A stretch of 45,229 bases of DNA from Treponema sp. GTDB taxonomy: Bacteria; Spirochaetota; Spirochaetia; Treponematales; Treponemataceae. The position numbers were made by a program, and so were the translations under genes. The stretch's first letter is position 1. Each line of letters starts with the position of its first letter. The notes under the pieces were generated by a model, which was not told the origin of the DNA, did no database searches, and saw only the letters and a list, made by a program, of their open reading frames with translations. The DNA lies in NCBI GenBank assembly GCA_024687165.1, contig JAILEY010000068.1, forward strand, positions 1 through 45,229. Reading direction: 5' to 3'. Of the stretch, positions 33,284 to 40,831 are shown one piece after another.

Positions 33284-33447
33284 ATAATAAAATTGGCGCG
33301 AAGGAGTGTTGAGCAGTACGAAAATATTCTGTTTATTGCAGTCGCGATAGCGACATAATTTATAGTTACTTTGCAACAAACAGTATATAGATGCTGTACA
33401 GCATCGGTTTTGGACTGCTCAACGCGACTGGAAGCCAATTTTATTAT
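33284..33447. mobile_element. Full-length MITE-like palindromic element (copy B)
   Basis: Terminal inverted repeats of 14 bp (33284-33297 and 33434-33447, ATAATAAAATTGGC) are followed inward by GTTGAGCAGT (33309-33318 region) mirrored by ACTGCTCAAC (33414-33423 region). Inside are a hairpin at 33329-33383 (CTGTTT/AAACAG with GTCGCGATAGCGAC at its centre) and a perfect 16-bp palindrome, GATGCTGTACAGCATC (33390-33405). It has no coding potential. Copy A (15351-15443) is this element minus 67 bp. It lies in the 371-bp gap between the aldolase terminator and the ettA promoter. Confidence 0.88.
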
Positions 33448-33473
33448 TTTTTAGAGAAACACGAATTTTGGGC

Positions 33474-33524
33474 AAAAAAAATCCAGTCATAATTTCACGG
33501 AGTCCGCGGATTTACAACTGGATT
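33474..33524 (-). terminator. Terminator of the aldolase gene
   Basis: AATCCAGT (33480-33487) pairs with ACTGGATT (33517-33524). On the minus strand the stem is followed by a run of T. It lies about 30 nt after the stop at 33556. Confidence 0.75.
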
Positions 33525-33555
33525 ATTTATAAAATGGTGATGTTAAATCAACAAA

Positions 33556-34425
33556 TTAGTTAGCCTTACCTGCTGAACCGAAAGCCTTGCAGAGGTCGAT
33601 TACTTTTGCAGTGATTGCATCAAAACCTGGCTTAAGGAGCTTACGTGGATCGTATCCCTTTCCTTTCTGATCTTCACCAGCTTCAATGTACTTGCGTGTT
33701 GCAGCTGCAAATTCAAGCTGAAGTTCTGTGTTGATGTTTACCTTTGAGACACCAAGTGTAACTGCCTTGTGAACCTGATCAAAAGGAATACCAGAACCAC
33801 CGTGAAGAACAAGTGGCTTACCTGCTACTGCTGTATTGATTTTGTCGAGCTGATCAAAGTTAAGACCCTTCCAGTTTGCTGGATATTTTCCGTGGATATT
33901 TCCGATACCTGCTGCGAGGAAGTCAACACCGAGGTCTGCAATGTTCTTACATTCTTCTGGATTTGCAAGTTCACCTTCAGAAGCAACACCGTCTTCTTCT
34001 CCACCGATTCCACCAACTTCACATTCAACTGACATTCCCTTTGCGTGTGCAAGAGAAATGATTTCCTTTGACTTTTCTACGTTTTCTGCAAAATCAAAAT
34101 GTGAACCGTCGAACATTACTGATGTGTAACCAGCTTCGATTACTTTCTTTGCACCTTCGTATGTACCGTGGTCAAGGTGAATAGCAACTGGAACAGTGAT
34201 TCCCATAGATTCATAAAGGTCCTTGATCATATCAACAACCATCTTGTATCCGCCCATGTACTTTGCAGCACCTTCACTTGTCTGAATGATAGCAGGTGAT
34301 TTTGCTTCCTGGATACCAGCGAGAATAGATTTTGTCCATTCGAGATTGTTTGTGTTGAATGCAGGAATTGCATAATGTCCTTCCTTAGCCTTTTTAACCA
34401 TTTCAACTGCTGAAACTATTGCCAT
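33556..34425 (-). CDS. fba: Fructose-bisphosphate aldolase, class II
   Basis: This enzyme splits fructose-1,6-bisphosphate into two triose phosphates (glycolysis and gluconeogenesis). The protein has 289 residues. The catalytic Asp85 and metal-ligand His86 are in AIHLDHGTYE; further metal-binding histidines are in GNIHGKYP and LVLHGGSG. Phosphate-binding residues are in NINTELQLEF. A strong GGAGG lies just before the ATG. Codons are of the highly expressed type. Tagatose-bisphosphate aldolase is a close relative and cannot be excluded by sequence alone. Confidence 0.93.
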   Translation of the reverse strand: MAIVSAVEMVKKAKEGHYAIPAFNTNNLEWTKSILAGIQEAKSPAIIQTSEGAAKYMGGYKMVVDMIKDLYESMGITVPVAIHLDHGTYEGAKKVIEAGYTSVMFDGSHFDFAENVEKSKEIISLAHAKGMSVECEVGGIGGEEDGVASEGELANPEECKNIADLGVDFLAAGIGNIHGKYPANWKGLNFDQLDKINTAVAGKPLVLHGGSGIPFDQVHKAVTLGVSKVNINTELQLEFAAATRKYIEAGEDQKGKGYDPRKLLKPGFDAITAKVIDLCKAFGSAGKAN

Positions 34426-34449
34426 TTTAAACCTCCAAAAGTATATATC

Positions 34450-34480
34450 TAATCGTGCATCTCATGACCATACACGATTA
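34450..34480. promoter_or_regulatory. Inverted repeat before the aldolase gene
   Basis: TAATCGTG (34450-34457) and CACGATTA (34473-34480) form perfect 8-bp arms 15 bp apart, 25 bp upstream of the aldolase ATG. It could be an operator for a dimeric regulator or a hairpin in the leader. No strong -35 box is evident here. Confidence 0.45.
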
Positions 34481-34547
34481 ATGAAAAGTCCTGGCATGAC
34501 CTATCAATACGTAAGAATATAGCATAATTAACTGACATTGAAAATAT

Positions 34548-35567
34548 CTATCGCTGAATTCTTCCGGATGCATCTCCGTGAGCAAGACGTTCAACTTCTT
34601 CCACAGTGACCATATTGAAATCACCTTCAATTGAATGTTTAAGACATGAAGCGGCGCTTGCAAATTCAACAACTCGCGGACTTGTTTCTTTATTCAGAAT
34701 TGAATAGATTAGTCCGGCACAAAAACTGTCACCGCCACCAAGTCTGTCTACAATAAACATTTCATGCTCGCGGCTGAAGTAAAAATCAGATCCGTCAAAA
34801 TACAGGGCAGACCACTTGTTTATATTCGCATTTATTGAAGTTCGAAGTGTGATTGCAACTTTTTTAAAGCCATATTTTTCAACCATCTGTCTGGCAACTG
34901 ATTTATAGCCTTCCTTATTAAGTTTTCCATTTTCTGTATCAGTGTCAGCGGCTTCAATTCCAAACACATCTTTTGCATCATCTTCATTTGCAATACAAAT
35001 ATCAACGTATGAAGCAATTTTTTCCATTGTTTTTTTTGCTTCTTCCTTTGACCAGAGCTTGCTTCTATAATTTAAATCAAGGCTGACTGTAAGACCTTTT
35101 TCTTTTGCAGCTTTACACGACTGGATGCAGATTTCAGGAAGATTGCCGCCAAGTGCCGGAGTAACACCCGTAATATGATACCAGGATGCACCTTCAAAAA
35201 TTTTATCCCAGTTAAAATCTTCAGGAAGGCTTTCAGCAATTGCAGATCCTGCTCTGTCATAAATACATTTTGAAGGACGCTGACTTGCACCACGCTCGTT
35301 AAAATAAATTCCAACTCTTTTTCCGCCGCGTACAATTTGTGAAGTATCAACTCCAAAGCGTCTCAAAGAATTAACAGCACTCTGCCCGATTTCATGCGAT
35401 GGAAGTTTTGTAACATAAGTTGAATCAATTCCAAAATTTGCAAGTGAAATTGCAACGTTTGCTTCAGCCCCGCCGAATGTAGATGTCATACGATCCACCT
35501 GAACAAATCTGTAATATCCCTCAGGTTCAAGACGAAGCATGAGTTCACCAAATGTAACAACCTTCAT
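34548..35567 (-). CDS. kdgK: PfkB-family sugar kinase, probably 2-keto-3-deoxygluconate kinase
   Basis: The protein has 339 residues. The N-terminal sugar-binding signature is GGAEANVAISLANFG, and the C-terminal signature is DRLGGGDSFCAGLIYS with the catalytic Asp of GGGD. Overall character (start VVTFGELMLRLEPEG, then GIYFNERGASQRPSKCIYDR) is that of KdgK, which phosphorylates KDG from pectin and uronic-acid breakdown. The preceding gene in the same transcript is pectinesterase-like (18-bp gap), which agrees with that role. The site AAGGGCG precedes the ATG. Fructokinase or another PfkB kinase is the alternative. Confidence 0.8.
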   Translation of the reverse strand: MKVVTFGELMLRLEPEGYYRFVQVDRMTSTFGGAEANVAISLANFGIDSTYVTKLPSHEIGQSAVNSLRRFGVDTSQIVRGGKRVGIYFNERGASQRPSKCIYDRAGSAIAESLPEDFNWDKIFEGASWYHITGVTPALGGNLPEICIQSCKAAKEKGLTVSLDLNYRSKLWSKEEAKKTMEKIASYVDICIANEDDAKDVFGIEAADTDTENGKLNKEGYKSVARQMVEKYGFKKVAITLRTSINANINKWSALYFDGSDFYFSREHEMFIVDRLGGGDSFCAGLIYSILNKETSPRVVEFASAASCLKHSIEGDFNMVTVEEVERLAHGDASGRIQR

Positions 35568-35585
35568 AAATTACGCCCTTAAAAT

Positions 35586-36590
35586 TTAATTGTAAAATGG
35601 AGTATCTTTAAGCATCAGATAGCGGCTTGCATAACCGGCAAAATAATCATCCTCAGTGAGAGTATAAGATTTTACATTTCTGCGTGAAGTATCTGCCTCT
35701 TCTACACTGCCGTTTTTAAGAACTGTCTTTGAATTGTATTCTCTCAAGCCAGCTTTAGAATTTCCGCGTGGATAAACTTCAAGGTTCATATCATCATCCC
35801 ACAGAAGTTCCGGGCTGTAAAAATCACTGATCATACAGTCAACAAGAGCAATACTATCCCAGCCTTTTTCTGATTTAGCGTTTCCTTTTCCGTCAGTTCT
35901 GTAAGCATAAACAGAAGCCTTCTTTCTTTTATCCGCAGTAAATCTACATCTGAAAAACAAGAAACCCGGTTTATCTGCAAGAGCCTGACTATTAACTGCA
36001 TAAGCATCAAAATCACCACGGTTATCTTCACGGGCAAAAATCTCGCAGTTTTCAAAATATGCTGTATCAGCCTCACCGTAAATAAAATTAACATCACCGC
36101 TGATCTGAGAATTCAAAAAGAAAGTAAAGCCTTTCACATAAAGAGTGTTCTGTCTGCTTATAATTTTCATTCCGTCGCAAAATAAAGTACCATTCGTATT
36201 ATTCCAGACAAGAGCTTCTGCAGAATCCATTGGAGAAATTGATTCCTGAAGTGATTTTACGTGCGTGTTTTCAATTGTAAAATTTTTGAGAGTAACATTT
36301 GTAACATTCGGACCAAATACAAAAATTCCTCTGTTAATCAAGCCTGAATTATAAGATTCACAATTGTCCGCCATAAGAATACATTCAGAATTTTTAATTC
36401 CATGAACAGCTTCAACAATAAGCGGATTCGGAAGATTGTATTTTACAGTTTCTCTGTAAGTTCCTGATTCAAGAACAAGTCTGATTGGAGTATCACGCTT
36501 AATTTCTCCACCCTGAGTCATTTCTTTAATTTTTTTAATTGCACCATTGATTGCTGATGGTGTCTTTGCACTAATGTTTAATTCAAGCAT
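35586..36590 (-). CDS. Pectinesterase-like (CE8 fold) protein lacking both catalytic Asp residues
   Basis: The product (334 aa) has the right-handed beta-helix features of CE8 pectin methylesterases: GTYRE near the start, the QDT-type motif as RQNTLYV (Gln147-Asn148-Thr149) and the GxVDFIFG-type motif as SGDVNFIYGEA (Asn168). In active enzymes the two positions are the acid/base and nucleophile aspartates; here both are Asn (codons AAC and AAT). No signal peptide is present, so the protein should be cytoplasmic. It may bind oligogalacturonate, have another chemistry, or be inactive. It is the first gene before the KDG kinase. TATAAT lies 6 nt before the ATG. Confidence 0.8.
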   Translation of the reverse strand: MLELNISAKTPSAINGAIKKIKEMTQGGEIKRDTPIRLVLESGTYRETVKYNLPNPLIVEAVHGIKNSECILMADNCESYNSGLINRGIFVFGPNVTNVTLKNFTIENTHVKSLQESISPMDSAEALVWNNTNGTLFCDGMKIISRQNTLYVKGFTFFLNSQISGDVNFIYGEADTAYFENCEIFAREDNRGDFDAYAVNSQALADKPGFLFFRCRFTADKRKKASVYAYRTDGKGNAKSEKGWDSIALVDCMISDFYSPELLWDDDMNLEVYPRGNSKAGLREYNSKTVLKNGSVEEADTSRRNVKSYTLTEDDYFAGYASRYLMLKDTPFYN

Positions 36591-36596
36591 GGATAG

Positions 36597-36624
36597 ATTA
36601 TAGCATAAAAATCGATGTATTCAA
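36597..36624 (-). promoter_or_regulatory. Leaderless promoter of the pectinesterase-like gene
   Basis: Minus strand: TTGAAT (36619-36624), 16 bp, TATAAT (36597-36602), 6 nt, ATG (36590). The divergent ATP-grasp gene starts only 68 bp away, with TATATT (36648-36653) 5 nt before its ATG. Confidence 0.65.
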
Positions 36625-36658
36625 AACACAAAATTCGATATACTTTCTATATTTAGAA

Positions 36659-37807
36659 ATGGGAAAAATCTATTTAGCAGGTGCAGAAGCGGTATTTGCG
36701 CACGATGAAATAAAAAAAGCATTTAACTCTCTTGATATGGAAATTGATTTTGCAGAAGCTGTTTACATGAAAAAATATTTTCCGGAACTTAAAAATTCTG
36801 ATTTTAAATTTTTCACCAGCGCAGATGAAATGGAAGCAGAAGCAAAAATTATTCCATTAAGTGAATTCTGGATTTCTGAATGCATAAAAAACAAAGAACG
36901 CTCTTTTATTTGTGACACCGCATTAAAAGCCTCACGATCAAAAAAGTTTTTATATGAAGTTCTTAAAACAGCAGAAAATAAAGTTCCAATGATTTTTGAA
37001 ACAAAAGAAGATGCTGAAAAATTTATTTTAAACGGCGGAGAAATAATCGTAAAACCGGACGGGCTTTTTTCAGGTTACGGAATAAAAACTGTTACAAAAG
37101 AAAATTTCCTCGATTTTGAAAAATTCATTTTTAACGCATCAAACATAAAAAACAGGGCAATCAAACTTTTTGAAATTAAAAATTCATCCGCACTTGTCTG
37201 TGAAAAAATTAAAGGCACGGAATACAGCGCTGACTGTTTCTTCATAAATCAAAAGGTAAACATAGTTAGAATATGCAAAAAAGAAATCGTAAACATCCAC
37301 GGAACGCCCTGCACTGCAACTTGTGCACTCATAAATTCAACGGAAGAAATTTCAAATGCCCTCAGCAGATGGTGTAATGCACTTTTTAAAAAAGAAAATA
37401 TTTCCTTTGCACAGTTTGATTTTATAATTGATGCATCAGGAAATATTTTTCCTATAGATTTTGCACCAAGAGTCGGCGGCGGAATGAAAGAGCTTCTTGA
37501 AAATTATGAAATCAATCTTTACGCCAATGCAGTTCTTGGAAAAGAATATCCTGTAAAAGAAAGCAGCACCTTTTTAACTCAGTTTAATTATCTTCCTGTA
37601 AAAAGCGGAATTATAAACACTGATGATTTTAATCTGCTTAAAGGAAAAACTTATATTTTTAAGCACAAGGGTGATTTTGTCCCGGAATGTCCGACAAGCG
37701 TTGCAAGCAGAGTAGCAGTCGTTGTTGCAGAACATTCCGCAGTCATTGAGCAACAGACAATTGATTCACTTTTAATTAAGGAAGATAAAATTGATTTCTG
37801 GAAATAA
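36659..37807 (+). CDS. ATP-grasp ligase of unknown substrate
   Basis: The protein has 382 residues. The N-terminal 90 are a pre-ATP-grasp-like domain (MGKIYLAGAEAVFAHDEIKK). The ATP-grasp core has the nucleotide-binding GGEIIVKPDGLFSGYGI with Lys in VKPD, LVCEKIKGTEYSADCFF, and the metal-binding IDASGNIFPIDFAPRVGGG. The C-terminal part (about 290-380) is beta-rich. The layout resembles carboxylate-amine ligases and carbamoyl-phosphate-synthase-like proteins, but no specific family is recognised. It stands alone between divergent and convergent neighbours (3 bp from holA). Confidence 0.75.
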   Translation: MGKIYLAGAEAVFAHDEIKKAFNSLDMEIDFAEAVYMKKYFPELKNSDFKFFTSADEMEAEAKIIPLSEFWISECIKNKERSFICDTALKASRSKKFLYEVLKTAENKVPMIFETKEDAEKFILNGGEIIVKPDGLFSGYGIKTVTKENFLDFEKFIFNASNIKNRAIKLFEIKNSSALVCEKIKGTEYSADCFFINQKVNIVRICKKEIVNIHGTPCTATCALINSTEEISNALSRWCNALFKKENISFAQFDFIIDASGNIFPIDFAPRVGGGMKELLENYEINLYANAVLGKEYPVKESSTFLTQFNYLPVKSGIINTDDFNLLKGKTYIFKHKGDFVPECPTSVASRVAVVVAEHSAVIEQQTIDSLLIKEDKIDFWK

Positions 37808-37810
37808 AAA

Positions 37811-38824
37811 TTATTCATACTCATTCATGAACAGACCGTTCTTCATGATTACAGAATACAAAAAGAGCTGCATGTATGTGTCTTCAAAGGCAGTTCCTGT
37901 TTCGCGGATTTTAATATCTGTGTTTGCAAGGAGCGCCAGAATTGAAGAGGTTGCACCTGTTGTCCAGACTTTTGATGCCGCAAGATATTTTTCCTGCTGT
38001 TTTTTACTTCCAAAGCCTGCGCTCTTCAACTGAACGTCTGTAGGCTTTACACCGCCTGCATACAACTCATGAAAATTTTTAAGCTGTCTGAAGCAGTATG
38101 TAAGACCTGCAATCAGAGCTACAGCAGAAGAACTTTTCTGACTGGAAATTTTCTGAAGGATTTCAAGAGAAGATTCAAAGCGCTGACTCTGACTTCTTCC
38201 GCTTTCTGCCATTGCATCAAAAAGAGTAAAAGCATTCTCTTCCCTGTTATGCGAAAGAATTTTATCGACATCAGATTCAGAAATTACATGACCTTTTTCA
38301 AAGCAGAAGAAAAATCTGGAACACTCATTTTTTAAAGCTTCCGTATTATTTTCTACCATATCAAGAATCTGAACAACGGCTTCATCAGTAACAGAAAATC
38401 CGTTTTTCTTAAAAAAAGATTTTACCCAGTCCTCTTTTCTATTTTCAAACATCTCCCAGAAAATCTTCTTTTTACTTGAAGGAATTGCATTTTCAATTTT
38501 CTTGGAGATACTGTTTTCTTCGGACAAAAGCACAAGAGTATTAGGACTATCGCTTCCACTTTTAATCCATGAAACAAGAGAACTTATTTCCGCTTCCGTC
38601 TTAATATTTTCAGCATTCCGTAAAGTGATAAAAAGAGCCGGAGAAAAAAGACTTGCATTCTGCATCTGCGCAACAACGTCTTCAATTCTTACGTCCGCAG
38701 TGTAATACTTATATTCTTCTATATCACCGTACTTTTTCTTTGCTGCGGCTTTAATATTTGAGACAGCTTCATTTTTTTCACCGATTTCCGGACCTGTAAA
38801 AAGATAGACTTCTGTTTCTGCCAT
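37811..38824 (-). CDS. holA: DNA polymerase III delta subunit
   Basis: HolA opens the sliding clamp within the clamp-loader complex. The protein (337 aa, normal length) starts VYLFTGPEIGEKNEAV, where the ATP site is worn, as is usual for delta. It then has the characteristic VVAQMQNASLFSPALFITLR and a helical C-terminal collar domain (ENAFTLFDAMAESG ... GLTYCFRQLKN). Similarity is of the low level normal for HolA, so the call rests on the overall pattern. It begins 3 nt after the LexA-like gene and has no Shine-Dalgarno, so translation is probably coupled. Confidence 0.85.
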   Translation of the reverse strand: MAETEVYLFTGPEIGEKNEAVSNIKAAAKKKYGDIEEYKYYTADVRIEDVVAQMQNASLFSPALFITLRNAENIKTEAEISSLVSWIKSGSDSPNTLVLLSEENSISKKIENAIPSSKKKIFWEMFENRKEDWVKSFFKKNGFSVTDEAVVQILDMVENNTEALKNECSRFFFCFEKGHVISESDVDKILSHNREENAFTLFDAMAESGRSQSQRFESSLEILQKISSQKSSSAVALIAGLTYCFRQLKNFHELYAGGVKPTDVQLKSAGFGSKKQQEKYLAASKVWTTGATSSILALLANTDIKIRETGTAFEDTYMQLFLYSVIMKNGLFMNEYE

Positions 38825-38827
38825 TTT

Positions 38828-39376
38828 TTAATATGCGCGAACAAGGCCCTTCATTATCCCGGCAGATTTTTCACCTGCAGAATAATTTTTTACAACAAGA
38901 ACATTACCGTTTACAACTGCAGAAATCTGACCTTCTGCAACAGAATCTGTAAACTCAAAAATTACAAAATCACCCTCAAGAATTCCGCTGTCTTTTAATG
39001 CAGCATCAGTTTTAACGGCAAAAAAAGATTTTCCCTGACAAACTACCGGCTCTGAAAGAATCAGATATGAGGAAGCATTTTCTTCACAGATCAAAGGTTT
39101 ATTTTCATCAAACTTGCTGATTACAGGAACTCTCATGGAAAAAGTTTTTGCAGATGATGAACCGTCAAACTTTAATACACGGATTGAACGGGATCTCTTC
39201 TGACACTGAGACAAATAACCTTTTTTCTGACATGCTGCAATATGATCCTGAACTGCACGAAGACTTATACTGAAATTTTCGCCAATCTCACGAACTGTTG
39301 GAGGAAATCCATTTTCATCAGTATATCTGGTAATAAAATCCAGAACCTCACGCTGACGATCTGTTAAAGCTTTCAT
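38828..39376 (-). CDS. LexA-like repressor without a working protease domain
   Basis: Residues 1-68 form a normal LexA DNA-binding domain (LTDRQREVLDFITRYTDENG, FPPTVREIGENFSISLRAVQ, RSRSIRVL). The C-terminal domain aligns with LexA but lacks what autocleavage needs. The Ala-Gly cleavage site is Glu91-Asn92 (KFDENKP where E. coli has RVAAGEP). The catalytic Ser is Ala126 (KTDAALKD against SGMSMKD). Lys163 (LVVKNY) remains. The last strands, including the PENPEY-type segment, are missing (182 aa against about 200). It should bind DNA but not be inactivated by RecA-stimulated self-cleavage. AGAGGAG before the ATG overlaps the ptsH stop. Neighbours are ptsH and holA. Confidence 0.85.
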   Translation of the reverse strand: MKALTDRQREVLDFITRYTDENGFPPTVREIGENFSISLRAVQDHIAACQKKGYLSQCQKRSRSIRVLKFDGSSSAKTFSMRVPVISKFDENKPLICEENASSYLILSEPVVCQGKSFFAVKTDAALKDSGILEGDFVIFEFTDSVAEGQISAVVNGNVLVVKNYSAGEKSAGIMKGLVRAY

Positions 39377-39379
39377 GAA

Positions 39380-39646
39380 TTACTCCTCTTCGAATTTAGA
39401 TTCAAACAGATTGTAAATTGCTTCTGCAGCTTCTGTTTCATCAGCTCCTTCTACTTTAAGAGTAATAACTGTATTGTATCCTGCAGCCATTGTAATTACA
39501 CCCATGATTGATTTTGCATTTACTGTTGCAGATTCACGTTCAAGAATGATTTCTGAAGAATACTTGTTTGCAGTCTGCGCAATGAGTGCTGCCGGGCGGG
39601 CATGAATACCAGCTCTGTTTCTAACTGTTACTAATTTTTCTACCAT
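39380..39646 (-). CDS. ptsH: Phosphocarrier protein HPr
   Basis: The protein has 88 residues with the active-site His15 (RAGIHARPAA) and regulatory Ser46 (NAKSIMGVI), the residue that HPr kinase phosphorylates. No enzyme I or sugar permease gene is in the window. In treponemes HPr is often thought to be mainly regulatory, which fits its place 22 nt after hprK. AAGGAA precedes the ATG. Confidence 0.96.
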   Translation of the reverse strand: MVEKLVTVRNRAGIHARPAALIAQTANKYSSEIILERESATVNAKSIMGVITMAAGYNTVITLKVEGADETEAAEAIYNLFESKFEEE

Positions 39647-39668
39647 GATTTTTTCCTTCCTGTATATT

Positions 39669-40658
39669 TTAAATTATATCTTCTGTTCCAAAGTATGCAC
39701 GCTGAGCAACACCGCTTTCAATCCATCTGAGAATATTCTGATTGAACTCTTTTGCAGAATAATATCCCATGGACTTAAGGCGCTCGTTCATAGCAGCAGC
39801 TTCAATAATAATCGGCAGGTTTCTTCCCGGACGAACTGGAATTTCTATAAGCGGAATTTTTACTCCAAGAAGATCCGTAGTCTGACCTTCAGTTCCAATT
39901 CTGTCGTAAACCTTATTCTGATCCCAGGCCGCAAGCTTTACAACCATCTGAACTTCCTTCTGTTCACGAATGGCACCAACTCCATAAAGCTGTGAAATAT
40001 TGATAATACCCAATCCGCGGATTTCCATGTGATGCGAAATAAATTTATTTGCTCCCTGACCAAGAATTGAGTTTCCGTTTACACAGCGGATTTCTACAAT
40101 ATCATCTGCAACAAGACGATGACCGCGTTCAATAAGTTCAAGAGCCGTTTCACTTTTACCAACGCCGGAATCCCCGGTCAAAAGAATTCCAACACCGTAT
40201 ACTTCTACAAATACACCATGAAGAGTTTTCTTTGGTGCAAACAAATCAGAAAAGACTCGCAAAAGACGCTGAGTAAATTCAGTGGTAACAAGATCTGTAG
40301 TCAAAACAGGACAACCTGCAGCTTCCGCAAGAGTCATAAAAATTTCAGAAGGCTGAATCCCGTTTGAAAAAACAGCACACGGAATGTCATACGAAAAAAA
40401 AGTTTTAATCAGATCATAAAGGCCTTCATCTTCAATCTTCTTTAAAAATGCAGATTCACCGCGCCCAAAAAGTTGAACACGTTCACTTGCAAAAGATTCA
40501 TAAAATCCGGAAAGAGCAAGACCTGGTCTGTTAATATCAGTAACAGTAAGCTCATGGGACAAACCGCTTCTTCCTGCGATACAACGCATATTTAGAGAGT
40601 TATGGCCCTGAAGATCAAGATCAAGAAGATCCAGTACTGTAATTTTTTTCTCAGACAT
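39669..40658 (-). CDS. hprK: HPr kinase/phosphorylase
   Basis: HprK phosphorylates or dephosphorylates Ser46 of HPr in response to ATP, pyrophosphate and glycolytic intermediates. From ATG 40658 it has 329 residues. The N-terminal domain (about 1-130) is followed by the kinase domain with Walker A GDSGVGKSETALELIERGH and the family signature MEIRGLGIINISQLYGVGAI. An in-frame start at 40673 is possible, but TATACT lies 6 nt before 40658 and the protein aligns from MSEKKITVLDLL. First gene of hprK-ptsH-lexA-like-holA. Confidence 0.95.
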   Translation of the reverse strand: MSEKKITVLDLLDLDLQGHNSLNMRCIAGRSGLSHELTVTDINRPGLALSGFYESFASERVQLFGRGESAFLKKIEDEGLYDLIKTFFSYDIPCAVFSNGIQPSEIFMTLAEAAGCPVLTTDLVTTEFTQRLLRVFSDLFAPKKTLHGVFVEVYGVGILLTGDSGVGKSETALELIERGHRLVADDIVEIRCVNGNSILGQGANKFISHHMEIRGLGIINISQLYGVGAIREQKEVQMVVKLAAWDQNKVYDRIGTEGQTTDLLGVKIPLIEIPVRPGRNLPIIIEAAAMNERLKSMGYYSAKEFNQNILRWIESGVAQRAYFGTEDII

Positions 40659-40664
40659 ATGAAT

Positions 40665-40693
40665 AGTATACATTATTTAATGTTCCTGTACAA
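40665..40693 (-). promoter_or_regulatory. Putative leaderless promoter of the hprK operon
   Basis: Minus strand: TATACT (40665-40670) ends 6 nt before the ATG at 40658. The -35 candidate TTGTAC (40688-40693) at 17 bp is weak. Confidence 0.5.
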
Positions 40694-40831
40694 TTACGGA
40701 ATATTCAAAATCTCTAATTTAGACGCAAATATCAGCATTTTTTTATAAATAACATACCTTATAAATTCTTGAGCAAAAGTTTAGAATTTACAAAAGTTTT
40801 TTCCACAATTAAAATTCTAACAGAGGGGAAA

